A DNA stretch of 64,000 bases, from the NCBI RefSeq assembly GCF_024756275.1, contig NZ_JANUGQ010000004.1, positions 310,001-374,000 on the forward strand. Reading direction: 5' to 3'. Made by a program: the position numbers and the translations under genes. This DNA is from Streptomyces pyxinae. GTDB taxonomy: Bacteria > Actinomycetota > Actinomycetes > Streptomycetales > Streptomycetaceae. Positions 43,374-52,515 of this stretch are shown here, in pieces. Every line of letters starts with the position of its first letter. The stretch's first letter is position 1. Under the pieces are notes generated by a model that worked only from the letters and a program-made list of their open reading frames with translations, was not told the DNA's origin and did not search any database.

Positions 43374-43525
43374 CGAGGCCCCTTCCAGGAGTCGGCGCCG
43401 CGAAACCCCGTGCGCCCGGAGACCCGTGCGCACGAAGGCCCGTGGGCGCGAAGGCCCGGGCGCGCACCACTCCGGTGCGCGCGAAGCCCGGCACCCACCG
43501 GACCCGTGGGTTTTATCGCGTGCCA

Positions 43526-43560
43526 TTGACTGTCGTCACTTTCCCGTTACGCTCCAGGAG
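43526..43560 (+). promoter_or_regulatory. Promoter of the aryl-CoA ligase gene
   Basis: TTGACT (43526-43531) and TACGCT (43548-43553) with a 16-bp spacer give a start near 43560. That leaves about 29 bases to the ATG at 43589 with AAGGGGG in front, and makes the earlier ATG at 43571 less likely. Confidence 0.5.
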
Positions 43561-43588
43561 CGTTCCCACCATGACAAGGGGGCGAACC

Positions 43589-45220
43589 ATGGAGCTGACC
43601 GCGTCGGCACATCGCGACACCTTCGCCCGGGACCATCTGCCACCGCCCGGGGAGTGGCCCGAACTCGACTTCGAACTGCCGGAGTTGCGCTACCCCGGCC
43701 GGCTCAACTGCGGCACGGAGCTGCTGGACCGCACGGCGGACCGATTCGGCGCCGGCCGGCCCGCGCTCCGGGACGCCTCGGGCGGGATCTGGACCTACGG
43801 CGAACTGCGCGACCGGGTCGACCGGATCGCCCACACCCTGGGCCGCCTCGGGGTGGTGCCCGGCAATCGGGTGCTGCTGCGCGGTCCGGTGACCCCCTGG
43901 CTGGCGGCCTGCTGGCTGGCGGTGATGAAGGCCGGCGCGGTGGCGGTCACCGTGCTGGCCGAGGCCCGCGCCCAGGAGCTGGCCGTGATGTGCGAGCGGG
44001 CCTCGGTGAGCCATGCGCTCTGCGACGCCCGCTCGCTGGACGAACTGGTCCGGGCGGAGGTGCCGGGGCTGCGGATCACACCCTTCGGCGGCGCGGGCCC
44101 GGACGATCTGCTGCGGCTGGCGGCCGGCGCTCCGGCGGGGTACCGGGCGGTGGACACCGCCGGCGACGACGTGGCGCTGATCGCCTTCACCTCGGGCACC
44201 ACCGGCCGTCCCAAGGGCTGTGCGCACTTCCACCGGGACGTGCTGGCGGTGGCCGACACCTTCTCCGCCCGGGTGCTGCGGCCCCGGCCCGGCGATGTGT
44301 TCGCCAGCAGCGCCCCGCTCGCCTTCACCTTCGGCCTGGGCGGGTTACTGATCTTCCCGCTGCGGGCCGGCGCCTCGGCGCTGCTGCTGGAGCGGGCCCG
44401 GCCGGAGCAGTTGCTGGCGGCCGTCGCGGAGCACCGGGTCACCGTGCTGTTCACCGCGCCCACCGCGTACCGGCTGATGCTCGACGCGCTCGGCTCCCGG
44501 ACCGGTCCGCCGGAGAACCGGCCGTACGACCTCTCCTCGCTGCGCCGCTGTGTCTCGGCGGGCGAGCATCTGCCGGCGGCGGTCTGGCACGACTGGTACG
44601 AGCGGACCGGACTGCGGCTGATCAACGGCATCGGTTCCACCGAGCTGTTGCACATCTTCGTCTCGGCCGCCGACGAGGCCGCCCGGCCGGACTCCACGGG
44701 CGTGCCGGTGCCCGGCTGGCGGGCCCGGGTGGTGGACGGGGCGGGCCGGCCGGTGCCGGACGGCGAGCCGGGGCTGCTCGCGATACGCGGCCCGGTGGGC
44801 TGCCGCTATCTCGCCGATCCGCGCCAGCGGGAGTATGTGCGGGACGGCTGGAACCTCACCGGGGACACCTACGTCCGCGAACCGGACGGCCGGCTGCGCT
44901 ATGTCGGGCGCGCCGACGACATGATCGTCTCGGCCGGGCGCAACATCGCCGGGGCCGAGGTGGAGGAGGTCCTGCTCGCCCACCCCGATGTGCGGGAGGC
45001 GGCCGTGGTGGGCCGCCCCGACGAGCTGCGCGGCCAGGTCGCGGTGGCGCATGTGGTGCTCCGGGCCGGGGTGCCGCGCGACGAGGTCACGGCGGACATG
45101 TTGCGCGCCTTCGTGCGCGCCCGGCTCACCCCGTACAAGTGCCCGCGCGTCTTCGCGTTCCCGGACGCGCTGCCCCGTACGGCCACCGGCAAGCTCCAGC
45201 GGTTCCGGCTCCGGGAGTGA
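43589..45220 (+). CDS. Benzoate/2-aminobenzoate-CoA ligase-like enzyme
   Basis: The 543-residue adenylating enzyme has FTSGTTGRPKG (AMP/phosphate loop), GIGSTELLHIF (A5), GWNLTGDTYVREPDGRLRYVGRADDMI (A7-A8) and TATGKLQRF with the C-terminal catalytic Lys. The start region (PPPGEWPELDFELPELRYPGRLNCGTELLDR) resembles benzoate-type CoA ligases. It would convert an aromatic acid to its CoA ester, the first step for the monooxygenase at 46306. Codon 253 is TTA (44345-44347), the bldA codon, in an otherwise GC-rich gene, so translation may depend on the developmental leucyl tRNA. Confidence 0.85.
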   Translation: MELTASAHRDTFARDHLPPPGEWPELDFELPELRYPGRLNCGTELLDRTADRFGAGRPALRDASGGIWTYGELRDRVDRIAHTLGRLGVVPGNRVLLRGPVTPWLAACWLAVMKAGAVAVTVLAEARAQELAVMCERASVSHALCDARSLDELVRAEVPGLRITPFGGAGPDDLLRLAAGAPAGYRAVDTAGDDVALIAFTSGTTGRPKGCAHFHRDVLAVADTFSARVLRPRPGDVFASSAPLAFTFGLGGLLIFPLRAGASALLLERARPEQLLAAVAEHRVTVLFTAPTAYRLMLDALGSRTGPPENRPYDLSSLRRCVSAGEHLPAAVWHDWYERTGLRLINGIGSTELLHIFVSAADEAARPDSTGVPVPGWRARVVDGAGRPVPDGEPGLLAIRGPVGCRYLADPRQREYVRDGWNLTGDTYVREPDGRLRYVGRADDMIVSAGRNIAGAEVEEVLLAHPDVREAAVVGRPDELRGQVAVAHVVLRAGVPRDEVTADMLRAFVRARLTPYKCPRVFAFPDALPRTATGKLQRFRLRE

Positions 45221-45256
45221 GCGGTTCCCGGCAGGCCCCGGCATAGGGTGGGGCCC

Positions 45257-46147
45257 GTGGCCGAACAGCGCACCCCGGGTTCCCTGATCCTCACCCTGTA
45301 CGGGGCGTACGGGCGGACGCCGGGCGACGAACCGCTGGCGGTGGCCGAGTTGATCCGGCTGCTGGCCGCCCTGGAGGTGGACGCCCCGTCGGTGCGCTCG
45401 GCGGTCTCCCGGCTGAAGCGGCGCGGCCTGCTCGAACCACGCCGTACGGCGGGCGGAGCCGCCGGGTACGCCCTCTCGCCGGGCGCCCGGCAGCTGCTCG
45501 ACGACGGCGACCGGCGCATCTACCCGGAACGGCCTCCGGAGCCGGCGGCCGGCTGGGTGCTGGCGGTGTTCTCGGTGCCCGAGTCCGAACGGCGGCAGCG
45601 GCATCTGCTCCGCTCCCGGCTGACCCGGCTCGGCTTCGGCACGGCCGCGCCCGGGGTCTGGATCGCCCCGGCGGCGGTCTTCGAGGAGACCCGGCACACA
45701 CTGGAGCGGCTGGGGCTCGCCCGGTACGTCGACCTCTTCCGGGGCGAGCACCTGGGCTTCACCGCCACGGCCGGGGCGGTGGCCCGCTGGTGGGACCTCC
45801 CGGCCATCGCGGCGCGGTACGAGGAGTTCCTCGCCGCCCAGGAACCGGTGCTGCGGTCCTGGGGCGGGCCCCCCGGGGGTCCGAGCGGGAGCGGGGCCCC
45901 CGGGGAGCCGGCCGGGGGCGGGGCCGCCGCGCGGGACGCCCGGGCCGACGGGGCGGACGGCACCGCCGAGGCGGCGTACCGGGACTACCTCCCCGCGCTG
46001 GACGCCTGGCGGCGGCTGCCGTACGCCGACCCCGGGCTGCCCGCCGCGCTGCTCCCGGCGGACTGGCCGGGGGGCCGGGCGGCGGCGGTGTTCGCCGCCC
46101 TCCACCGGCGGCTCCGGGACGCGGGCGCCGCCTTCGTACGCGGCTGA
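45257..46147 (+). CDS. PaaX-family transcriptional regulator
   Basis: The 296-residue protein has an N-terminal winged helix (SLILTLYGAYGRTPGDEPLAVAELIRLLAALEVDAPSVRSAVSRLKRRGLL) and the PaaX central/C-terminal domain (WVLAVFSVPESERRQRHLLRSRLTRLGFGTAAPGVWIAP). PaaX proteins repress aryl-CoA catabolic operons and are released by the aryl-CoA itself. TAGGGT (45244-45249) seven bases before GTG 45257 suggests a leaderless transcript; a GTG at 45248 is also in frame. It lies 36 bp after the ligase gene and most likely controls this cluster. Confidence 0.88.
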   Translation: MAEQRTPGSLILTLYGAYGRTPGDEPLAVAELIRLLAALEVDAPSVRSAVSRLKRRGLLEPRRTAGGAAGYALSPGARQLLDDGDRRIYPERPPEPAAGWVLAVFSVPESERRQRHLLRSRLTRLGFGTAAPGVWIAPAAVFEETRHTLERLGLARYVDLFRGEHLGFTATAGAVARWWDLPAIAARYEEFLAAQEPVLRSWGGPPGGPSGSGAPGEPAGGGAAARDARADGADGTAEAAYRDYLPALDAWRRLPYADPGLPAALLPADWPGGRAAAVFAALHRRLRDAGAAFVRG

Positions 46148-46305
46148 GCCGGCCCGGCGGCCCTACGCCCCACGTGCCGGCCGGCGGCCGTACGGGACGG
46201 GGTCCGCCGTACGGAGCCCGGGGCCCGGCCGGAGGTCGTACCCGACCGGGACCGGCCCGGCGGCCGTACGCGCCCGGGACGGGCGGCCCCCGGCGGCCCG
46301 CCCGC

Positions 46306-48582
46306 TCAGGTGGCCGGCGGGAGGGTGAGCCGGGGCCGGGGGCCGTCGGTGCGGCCGGTCGGCGGCCGGCGGCTGCCGGCCCGGTACGGGTCCGGCCAGG
46401 GGGCGCCCGGGCCCTGATAGCCCTGCTCGGCGGCGGCGTGCAGGGTCCAGTGCGGGTCGTAGAGGTGCGGCCGGCCCAGCGCGCAGAGGTCGGCCCGGCC
46501 CGCGAGAATCAGCGAATTGACGTCGTCCCAGGAGGAGATGGCGCCGACCGCGATCACCGGCACCCGCAGCTCCGCCCGTATCCGGTCGGCGTAGGGCGTC
46601 TGGTAGGAGCGGCCGAACTCCGGCCGCTCGTCGGCGACCACCTGCCCGGTGGAGACGTCGATGGCGTCCGCGCCATGGGCGGTGAAGGCCCGGGCGATCT
46701 CCACGGCCTCCTCGGCGGTGGTGCCGCCGGGCGCCCAGTCGGTCGCGGAGAGCCGTACGGTCATGGGCCGTTCGTCCGGCCAGGCCTCCCGTACCGCGTC
46801 GAAGACCTCCAGCGGAAAGCGCAGCCGGGCCTCCGGCGAGCCGCCGTAGGCGTCGGTACGGCGGTTGGTGAGCGGCGAGAGGAAGCCCGACAGCAGATAC
46901 CCGTGGGCGCAGTGGAGTTCGAGCAGATCGAAGCCGGCCCGGGCGGCCCGGCGCGCGGCGGCGGCGAACATCCCGCGCAGATCGGTGAGCGCGGCCCGGT
47001 GCAACTCCTGCGGGACCTGGCTGACACCGGGCAGATAGGGCAGCGGGGAGGCCGCGTACAGTGGCCAGTTGCCGGTGTCGAGCGGCTGGTCCATGCCCTC
47101 CCACATCAGCTTGGTGGACCCCTTGCGGCCGGAGTGGCCGAGTTGGACGCCGATCGCGGTGCCGGGCGACCGCCGGTGGACGAAGTCGGTGATCCGGCGC
47201 CAGGCGGCGGTGTGTCCGGGCGTGTAGAGCCCGGCGCAGCCCGGGGTGATCCGGCCGTGCGGGGAGACGCAGACCATCTCGGTCATCACCAGCCCCGCCC
47301 CGCCCAGCGCCCGGGCGCCCAGATGGACCAGGTGGAAGTCGCCCGGGAGGCCGTCCTCGGCCGAGTACATGTCCATCGCGGAGACCACCACCCGGTTGCG
47401 CAGGGTCAGTCCGCGCAGGCTCAGGGGGGTGAACATCGGCGGCGTACCCGGCGGGCAGCCGAACTCCCGCTCCACCCCGGTGGTGAACTCCGGGTCACGC
47501 AGCCGGAGATTGTCGTGGGTGACCCGGCGGCTGCGGGTGAGCAGGTCGAAGGCGAACTGCCGGGGCGGCCGGTCGAGCCGGCCGGCCAGCTCCTCGAACC
47601 AGCGCAGACTGGCGGCGGCGGCCCGCTGGGTGGACTCCACCACCGGGCGGCGCTCGGCCTCGTACGCGGCGAGCGCGGCGGTCAGGTCCGGGTGCTCGGT
47701 CACACAGGCGGCGAGCGCCAGGGCGTCCTCCACCGCCAGTTTGGTGCCGGAGCCGATGGAGAAGTGCGCGGTGTGCGCGGCGTCGCCCAGCAGCACGGTG
47801 TTCCCGTGCGACCAGCGGGCGTTGGTGACGGTACGGAAGGCGGTCCAGGCGGAGTCGCGGGCGATCAGCGGCCGGCCGCCGAGCGCTTCGGCGAAGACCT
47901 TGGCGCAGCGGGCCACCGAGTCGGCCGGGTCGGTCTCGTCGAAGCCGGCGGCCCGCCAGACCTCCTCGCGCGTCTCCACGATGACGGTGGAGGCGTCCGG
48001 CGCGTACGGATAGCCGTGCAGCTGCATCACCCCGTGCTCGGTCTCCGCGATCTCGAACCGGAAGGCGTCGAAGGCGAAGCCGGCGGCGAGCCAGATGTAC
48101 CGGTTGCGATGGGTGGCCAGGCGCGGCCCGAAGACCTCCGGACGGGCGGCCCGGGTGCGGCTGTGCACCCCGTCGGCGGCGACCACCAGGTCGTGGGAGG
48201 CGGCCAGTTCGGCGGCCGGCGGCGCCTCGGCGCGGAAGCGGAGCCGTACCCCGAGACCGGCACAGCGCTCCTGGAGGACGGCGAGCAGCCGGCGGCGGCC
48301 CAGCGCGGCGAAGCCGTGGCCGCCGGAGGTGAGCGTCCGGCCCCGGTGCACGATGTCGATGTCGTCCCAGCGGACGAACTCCTCCCGTAACGCCCGGTAC
48401 ACCTCGGGGTCGGCGTGCTCGATACCGCCCAGCGTCTCGTCGGAGAGCACCACCCCGAAGCCGAAGGTGTCATCGGGGGCGTTGCGCTCCCAGACGGTGA
48501 TCTCCCGAGCCGGGTCGAGCCGTTTGAGCAGCGCGGCCGCGTACAGTCCGCCGGGCCCGCCGCCGATGACCGCGATCCGCAC
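46306..48582 (-). CDS. Bifunctional salicylyl-CoA 5-hydroxylase / 2-aminobenzoyl-CoA monooxygenase-reductase
   Basis: The 758-residue protein fuses a class A flavin monooxygenase (residues 1-380; AVIGGGPGGLYAA, VLLGDAAHTAHFSIGSG) to an Old Yellow Enzyme domain (about 395-730; GHSGRKGS, HCAHGYLLSGFLSPLTNRRTDAYGG). This fusion is known as salicylyl-CoA 5-hydroxylase in Streptomyces and as 2-aminobenzoyl-CoA monooxygenase/reductase in Azoarcus, where the second domain reduces the hydroxylated ring. The presence of RidA, an acyl-CoA dehydrogenase and an enoyl-CoA hydratase favours the aminobenzoate route. GTG start 6 bases after the hydratase stop. A TTA codon lies at 48390-48388. Confidence 0.9.
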   Translation of the reverse strand: MRIAVIGGGPGGLYAAALLKRLDPAREITVWERNAPDDTFGFGVVLSDETLGGIEHADPEVYRALREEFVRWDDIDIVHRGRTLTSGGHGFAALGRRRLLAVLQERCAGLGVRLRFRAEAPPAAELAASHDLVVAADGVHSRTRAARPEVFGPRLATHRNRYIWLAAGFAFDAFRFEIAETEHGVMQLHGYPYAPDASTVIVETREEVWRAAGFDETDPADSVARCAKVFAEALGGRPLIARDSAWTAFRTVTNARWSHGNTVLLGDAAHTAHFSIGSGTKLAVEDALALAACVTEHPDLTAALAAYEAERRPVVESTQRAAAASLRWFEELAGRLDRPPRQFAFDLLTRSRRVTHDNLRLRDPEFTTGVEREFGCPPGTPPMFTPLSLRGLTLRNRVVVSAMDMYSAEDGLPGDFHLVHLGARALGGAGLVMTEMVCVSPHGRITPGCAGLYTPGHTAAWRRITDFVHRRSPGTAIGVQLGHSGRKGSTKLMWEGMDQPLDTGNWPLYAASPLPYLPGVSQVPQELHRAALTDLRGMFAAAARRAARAGFDLLELHCAHGYLLSGFLSPLTNRRTDAYGGSPEARLRFPLEVFDAVREAWPDERPMTVRLSATDWAPGGTTAEEAVEIARAFTAHGADAIDVSTGQVVADERPEFGRSYQTPYADRIRAELRVPVIAVGAISSWDDVNSLILAGRADLCALGRPHLYDPHWTLHAAAEQGYQGPGAPWPDPYRAGSRRPPTGRTDGPRPRLTLPPAT

Positions 48583-48588
48583 GGCCCC

Positions 48589-49416
48589 TCACCGCCCCTG
48601 CCAGACGGGCGGCCGCTTGCCGGTGAAGGCCGCGTGGAACTCTGCGTAGTCGGCGCCGTTCATCAGCAACGCCTGGGTGGCGGCGTCGAGTTCGACGGCG
48701 GCGCCGAGCGGCATGTCCAGTTCGGCGGTGAGCAGCGCCTTGGTCTGGGCGTGCGCGAGGGCCGGCCCGTCCGCGAGCCGGCGGGCGAGTGCGGCGGCCC
48801 GCTCGTCCGCCTCGCCCTCGGCGGTGAGTTCGCTGAGCAGCCCGACGCGCTCGGCCTCGGCGGCGCGGACCGGCTCACCGAGCAGCAGGATCCGGGTGGC
48901 GTGGCCGAGGCCGACCACCCGGGGCAGCAGATAGGCGGCGCCCATGTCGCCTCCGGAGAGCCCGACCCGGGTGAAGAGGAAGGCGAACCGGGCGGTGGGG
49001 TCGGCCACCCGGAAGTCGGCGGCCAGGGCGAGTACCGCGCCCGCCCCGGCCGCCACCCCGTGCACGGCGGCGATCACCGGGAAGGGGCACTCCCGCAGGG
49101 CCCGGACCACCTGGCCGGTCATCCGGTTGAAGTCGAGCAGCTGCGCGGTGTCCATGGCGAGGGTGGCGCCGATGATCTCGTCCACGTCCCCGCCGGAGCA
49201 GAAGCCGGGCCCCTCCCCCGCCAGTACCAGGGCGCGCACCAGCCGCTCCCGGGACAGCTCGGCGAGCAGGTCCCGCAGATCGGCGTAGGCGCCGAAGGTG
49301 AGGGCGTTGAGCTTTCCCGGCCGGTCCAGGGTGACGGTGGCGACCCCGTCCCGGATCTCCAGCCGGAGATGGCGCCATGTCCCGGTGCGGGCGGCGGAGC
49401 TGGCAAAGGGGCTCAT
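48589..49416 (-). CDS. Enoyl-CoA hydratase/isomerase family protein
   Basis: The 275-residue crotonase-fold protein has RDGVATVTLDRPGKLNALTF, the oxyanion segment GPGFCSGGDVDEI and the second helix AAVHGVAAGAGAVLALAADFRVA. In FTRVGLSGGDMGAAYLLPRVVG the position that is Glu in true hydratases is Gly-Gly-Asp, so the precise reaction (hydration, ring opening or isomerisation) is uncertain. It is the first gene of the operon with the bifunctional monooxygenase and should act on the dearomatised CoA ester. Confidence 0.87.
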   Translation of the reverse strand: MSPFASSAARTGTWRHLRLEIRDGVATVTLDRPGKLNALTFGAYADLRDLLAELSRERLVRALVLAGEGPGFCSGGDVDEIIGATLAMDTAQLLDFNRMTGQVVRALRECPFPVIAAVHGVAAGAGAVLALAADFRVADPTARFAFLFTRVGLSGGDMGAAYLLPRVVGLGHATRILLLGEPVRAAEAERVGLLSELTAEGEADERAAALARRLADGPALAHAQTKALLTAELDMPLGAAVELDAATQALLMNGADYAEFHAAFTGKRPPVWQGR

Positions 49417-49496
49417 CGGTACGCGGCCTCCCTCGGTGGGCGGACCCCCGAGGCCCGCGTGGGGTGGGTGCGGTGCGACCCGGGCGCCGCGCTTCG

Positions 49497-49527
49497 ACGC
49501 TAGCACGCATACGTGACGCCCGTCACG
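49497..49527 (-). promoter_or_regulatory. Promoter and CGTGACG palindrome before the hydratase operon
   Basis: CGTGACG-CC-CGTCACG at 49512-49527 is a perfect 7-bp inverted repeat. On the minus strand it covers a GTGACG -35 that is 18 bp from TAGCGT (49502-49497). A repressor bound here would block the promoter; PaaX is the obvious candidate but this is not shown. Confidence 0.55.
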
Positions 49528-49578
49528 AGTGCGCGACATACCCCGGCACCCGCGAGATTCGGGATGCGAAGCGCCCGG

Positions 49579-49661
49579 CGGTGGGCGCCGGGGACACGAC
49601 GGCGGGCGCCCGGGACACGACGGTGGGCGCCGGAGGTACCGGCGGGCGCCCGGAAAGACGA
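49579..49661. repeat. Four copies of a 19-22-bp tandem repeat
   Basis: Units CGGYGGGCGCCSGGGACACGA-like start at 49579, 49600, 49621 and 49640. They lie in the gap between the hydratase operon promoter and the permease terminator. Confidence 0.8.
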
Positions 49662-49699
49662 CGGCTCCCGCCCGGAGAGGATCCGGGCGGGAGCCGTCG
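49659..49699 (-). terminator. Terminator after the amino-acid permease
   Basis: CGACGGCTCCCGCCCGG (49659-49675) and CCGGGCGGGAGCCGTCG (49683-49699) form a perfect 17-bp stem with the 7-base loop AGAGGAT, 30 bases after the permease stop. Confidence 0.9.
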
Positions 49700-49728
49700 G
49701 TGGTCACCGGCGCTCCGGGGGCGGGGCG

Positions 49729-51174
49729 TCAGCCCTCCGGGGTGGCCGCGGGCGCCTCGGCGGCGGCCGCCTGGCGCAGCCCGAGCCGCGAGTTGCGGCG
49801 CCCGTAGAGCGCGTACACCAGCGCCCCGGCGGCCAGGAAGACGGCGAACTGGAGCCAGGTCCGCCAGCCGGTGCCCCAGATCAGATACAGGCAGAACAGC
49901 ACGCCGAGCGCGGGCACCACCGGGTAGAGCGGCACCCGGAAGCTGGTCTCGGCGTCCGGGTAGCGGCGGCGCAGCGCGATCACCGCGATGTTCACCGAGG
50001 CCATCACGGCGAGGGTGCCGATGGTGGTCAGGTTCATCACCACGTCCAGCGGGACCACGGCGGCCGGGACGGCGAAGACCAGCGCCACGATCCAGGTGTT
50101 GGCGACCGGGGTGGAGGTCTTCGGGGAGACCTTCTCGAAGACGTGCGGGACCAGGCCGTCCCGGGACATCGACATCAGGATCCGGGTCTGGCCGTACATC
50201 ACCGCCAGCACCACCGAGGCGATGGCGACGACCGCGCCGAAGGCGATGATCCCGCCGCCGAACGCCGACTCGGTGACCCGGTCCACGATCAGCGAGAGGG
50301 CGGCCGGCTGGTCGGCCACCTCGTCGGCGGAGAGCGCGCCGATGGCCGCGACCGCCACCGTGCAGTAGAGCAGGGTGACGATGCCGATGCAGATCAGGAT
50401 GGCCAGCGGAATGTTCCGGCGGGGGTTCTTGACCTCCTCGCCGGCGGTGGTGATCGCGTCGAAGCCGATGTACGAGAAGAAGGCCAGCGAGGCGCCCGAG
50501 GTGACCCCGGCGATCCCGTGCGCGGTGAACGGCGAGAGGTTGTCCGAGCGGAACGCGGTGAAGGCGATGGCGCAGAAGAGCACCAGGACCACCAGCTTCA
50601 CCACCGCCATCGCGGCCGTCGCCCGGGCGCTCTCCCGGATGCCCCGGACCAGCAGCAGGGCGGCGAGCCCGATGACCACGACGGCCGGGATGTTCACCAC
50701 TCCGCCGTCGCCGGGCGGGCTGGAGAGGGCGGCGGGCAGCTGCCAGCCGACCAGGCTGTCGAGCAGTTCGTTGAGGTACTGGCCCCAGCCGACCGCCACG
50801 GCGGAGACGGAGACGCCGTACTCCAGCAGCAGACACCAGCCGACCAGGAACGCGGTGCGCTCCCCGAGCGTGGCGTAGGCGAAGGAGTACGAGCTGCCGG
50901 AGACCGGGATGGCGCTGCCCAGCTCGGCGAAGGCGAAGGCGGTGAGGACACAGGTGATCGCGGCGAGGAGGAAGGAGACCACGACCGCGGGGCCCGCCTC
51001 CGCCACACTGTCGGAGAGCCCGACGAAGATGCCGGTGCCGACGATGGCGCCGACGCCGAAGCAGACGAGCTGGAACAGGCCCATCGTGCGGTTGAGGCCG
51101 TGCCCCTCCAGGTCGGCGCCGGATTCGGCGATCAGCTGGGCGGGGTTCTTGATGCGCGGTCCGGTGGGACGCAT
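49729..51174 (-). CDS. APC-superfamily amino acid permease (cationic amino acid type)
   Basis: The 481-residue protein has about twelve membrane segments and the APC start GLFQLVCFGVGAIVGTGIFVGL, then ELGSAIPVSGSSYSFAYATLGE and FFSYIGFDAITTAGEEVKNPRRNIPLAI, which is typical of the CAT subgroup (YfnA/cationic amino acid transporters). It lies next to arginine deiminase and ornithine carbamoyltransferase genes on the same strand, so arginine or ornithine transport is a reasonable guess; two hairpins in between suggest a separate transcript. Confidence 0.87.
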   Translation of the reverse strand: MRPTGPRIKNPAQLIAESGADLEGHGLNRTMGLFQLVCFGVGAIVGTGIFVGLSDSVAEAGPAVVVSFLLAAITCVLTAFAFAELGSAIPVSGSSYSFAYATLGERTAFLVGWCLLLEYGVSVSAVAVGWGQYLNELLDSLVGWQLPAALSSPPGDGGVVNIPAVVVIGLAALLLVRGIRESARATAAMAVVKLVVLVLFCAIAFTAFRSDNLSPFTAHGIAGVTSGASLAFFSYIGFDAITTAGEEVKNPRRNIPLAILICIGIVTLLYCTVAVAAIGALSADEVADQPAALSLIVDRVTESAFGGGIIAFGAVVAIASVVLAVMYGQTRILMSMSRDGLVPHVFEKVSPKTSTPVANTWIVALVFAVPAAVVPLDVVMNLTTIGTLAVMASVNIAVIALRRRYPDAETSFRVPLYPVVPALGVLFCLYLIWGTGWRTWLQFAVFLAAGALVYALYGRRNSRLGLRQAAAAEAPAATPEG

Positions 51175-51298
51175 GGGGTGGTTCTCTTCTCTTGGCCGTG
51201 CTGCCGTGCGGAAAGCGGGTCGCGACGCGGGGTGCGGTCGCACGGTACGCGCCCGGATGCGGATCGCGCGGTGGGCGGCGTACCGGAGTGCGGCGTGC

Positions 51299-51376
51299 CG
51301 GGGTGTCGCACCGGAGTGCGGCACCCCGAGGGGCTGTACCAACACGACGGGGCCCGGGCCTGCGAGCCCGGACCCC
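51299..51376 (-). terminator. Two hairpins after ornithine carbamoyltransferase
   Basis: GGGGCCCGGGC...GCCCGGACCCC (51349-51376, one mismatch, 6-base loop) and a 13-bp stem at 51299-51328 with a 4-base loop lie 48 and 96 bases after the stop codon. They probably end the transcript before the permease gene. Confidence 0.65.
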
Positions 51377-51423
51377 ACCATGCGAATCGTTCGTACCGAT
51401 CGTAGTCGATACGGATCAGTGGA

Positions 51424-52446
51424 TCAGTGGCCGGATACGTCCCCGGCGGATCCGAGGGTCGCCACCAGCACCGCCTTGATGGTGTGCAGCCGGTTCTCGG
51501 CCTCGTCGAAGACCACCGAGTGCGGCGACTCGAAGACCTCGTCGGTCACCTCCAGCTCGGTGCGGCCGTACCGCCGGTGGATCTCCCGGGCGACGGAGGT
51601 GCCGAGGTCGTGGAAGGCGGGCAGGCAGTGCAGGAACCGCACCTCCGGATTGCCGGTGGCGCGCAGCACGTCCATGGTCACCGTGTACGGGCCGAGGGCG
51701 GCGATCCGCTCGTCCCACACATCGGCGGGCTCCCCCATGGAGACCCATACGTCGGTGGCGACGAAATCGGCGCCCCGGACCCCCTCCGCGATGTCGGGGG
51801 TCAGGGTGATCCGGGCGCCGCTCGCCCCCGCCAGCTCCCGGGCCCGGGCCACCACCGGCCCGGCCGGCCAGTACTCCTCGGGCGCCACGATCCGGACGTC
51901 CATGCCGAGCAGAGCGGCGGTGATCAGATAGGAGTTGCCCATGTTGTACCGGCCGTCACCGAGATAGGCGAAGGCGACGCGCTCCGGGGGCCGGCCGGTG
52001 TGCTCGGTCATGGTGAGCACGTCCGCGAGCATCTGGGTGGGGTGCCAGTCGTCGGTGAGGCCGTTGTAGACCGGCACCCCGGCGTGGGCGGCCAGCTCCT
52101 CCACCGTGGCCTGGGCGTCGCCCCGGAACTCGATGGCGTCGAAGAACCGCCCGAGCACCCGGGCGGTGTCCCGCGCCGACTCCTTCTTGCCGATGTGCGA
52201 GCCCGCCGGGTCGATATAGGTGGTGGCGGCGCCCTGGTCGGCGGCGGCGACCTCGAAGGCGCAGCGCGTCCGGGTGGAGGGCTTCTCGAAGATCAGCGCG
52301 ATGTTCCGGCCGCGCAGCCGCCGGACCTCGGTGCCCGCCTTCTTCGCCGCCTTGAGTTCCGCGGCCAGGCCGAGCAGGCCGCGGAACTCCTCGGCGGTGA
52401 AGTCCAGCTCCTTGAGGAAGTGGCGACCGGTGAGGTCGGGGGCCAT
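51424..52446 (-). CDS. arcB: Ornithine carbamoyltransferase
   Basis: The 340-residue enzyme has the carbamoyl phosphate motif [30 protein letters not shown] and the ornithine/catalytic [10 protein letters not shown]. It interconverts ornithine plus carbamoyl phosphate and citrulline. Next to arginine deiminase it should run in the catabolic direction (citrulline phosphorolysis), although sequence alone does not separate ArgF from ArcB. Carbamate kinase is not in the window. AGGAG lies 8 bases before the ATG and an ARG box lies upstream, so arginine/ArgR control is likely. Confidence 0.92.
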   Translation of the reverse strand: MAPDLTGRHFLKELDFTAEEFRGLLGLAAELKAAKKAGTEVRRLRGRNIALIFEKPSTRTRCAFEVAAADQGAATTYIDPAGSHIGKKESARDTARVLGRFFDAIEFRGDAQATVEELAAHAGVPVYNGLTDDWHPTQMLADVLTMTEHTGRPPERVAFAYLGDGRYNMGNSYLITAALLGMDVRIVAPEEYWPAGPVVARARELAGASGARITLTPDIAEGVRGADFVATDVWVSMGEPADVWDERIAALGPYTVTMDVLRATGNPEVRFLHCLPAFHDLGTSVAREIHRRYGRTELEVTDEVFESPHSVVFDEAENRLHTIKAVLVATLGSAGDVSGH

Positions 52447-52495
52447 GGCGCTGCTCCTGGGGTCTGGGTACGGGACATCGGAATCCTATACGGGT

Positions 52496-52515
52496 GGATG
52501 CAATTTTATACATCC
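52496..52515 (-). promoter_or_regulatory. ARG box (ArgR/AhrC operator) before arcB
   Basis: On the minus strand GGATGTATAAAATTGCATCC has 5-bp outer arms (GGATG/CATCC) and a core TGTATAAAATTGCA that fits TGNATWWWWATNCA with one mismatch. It sits 50 bases before the arcB start in an AT-rich pocket of an otherwise GC-rich gap. Confidence 0.72.

Noticed and set aside
51349..51376. tRNA-like stem
   Set aside because: Only a single hairpin is present; no cloverleaf arms or T-loop. It fits a terminator.
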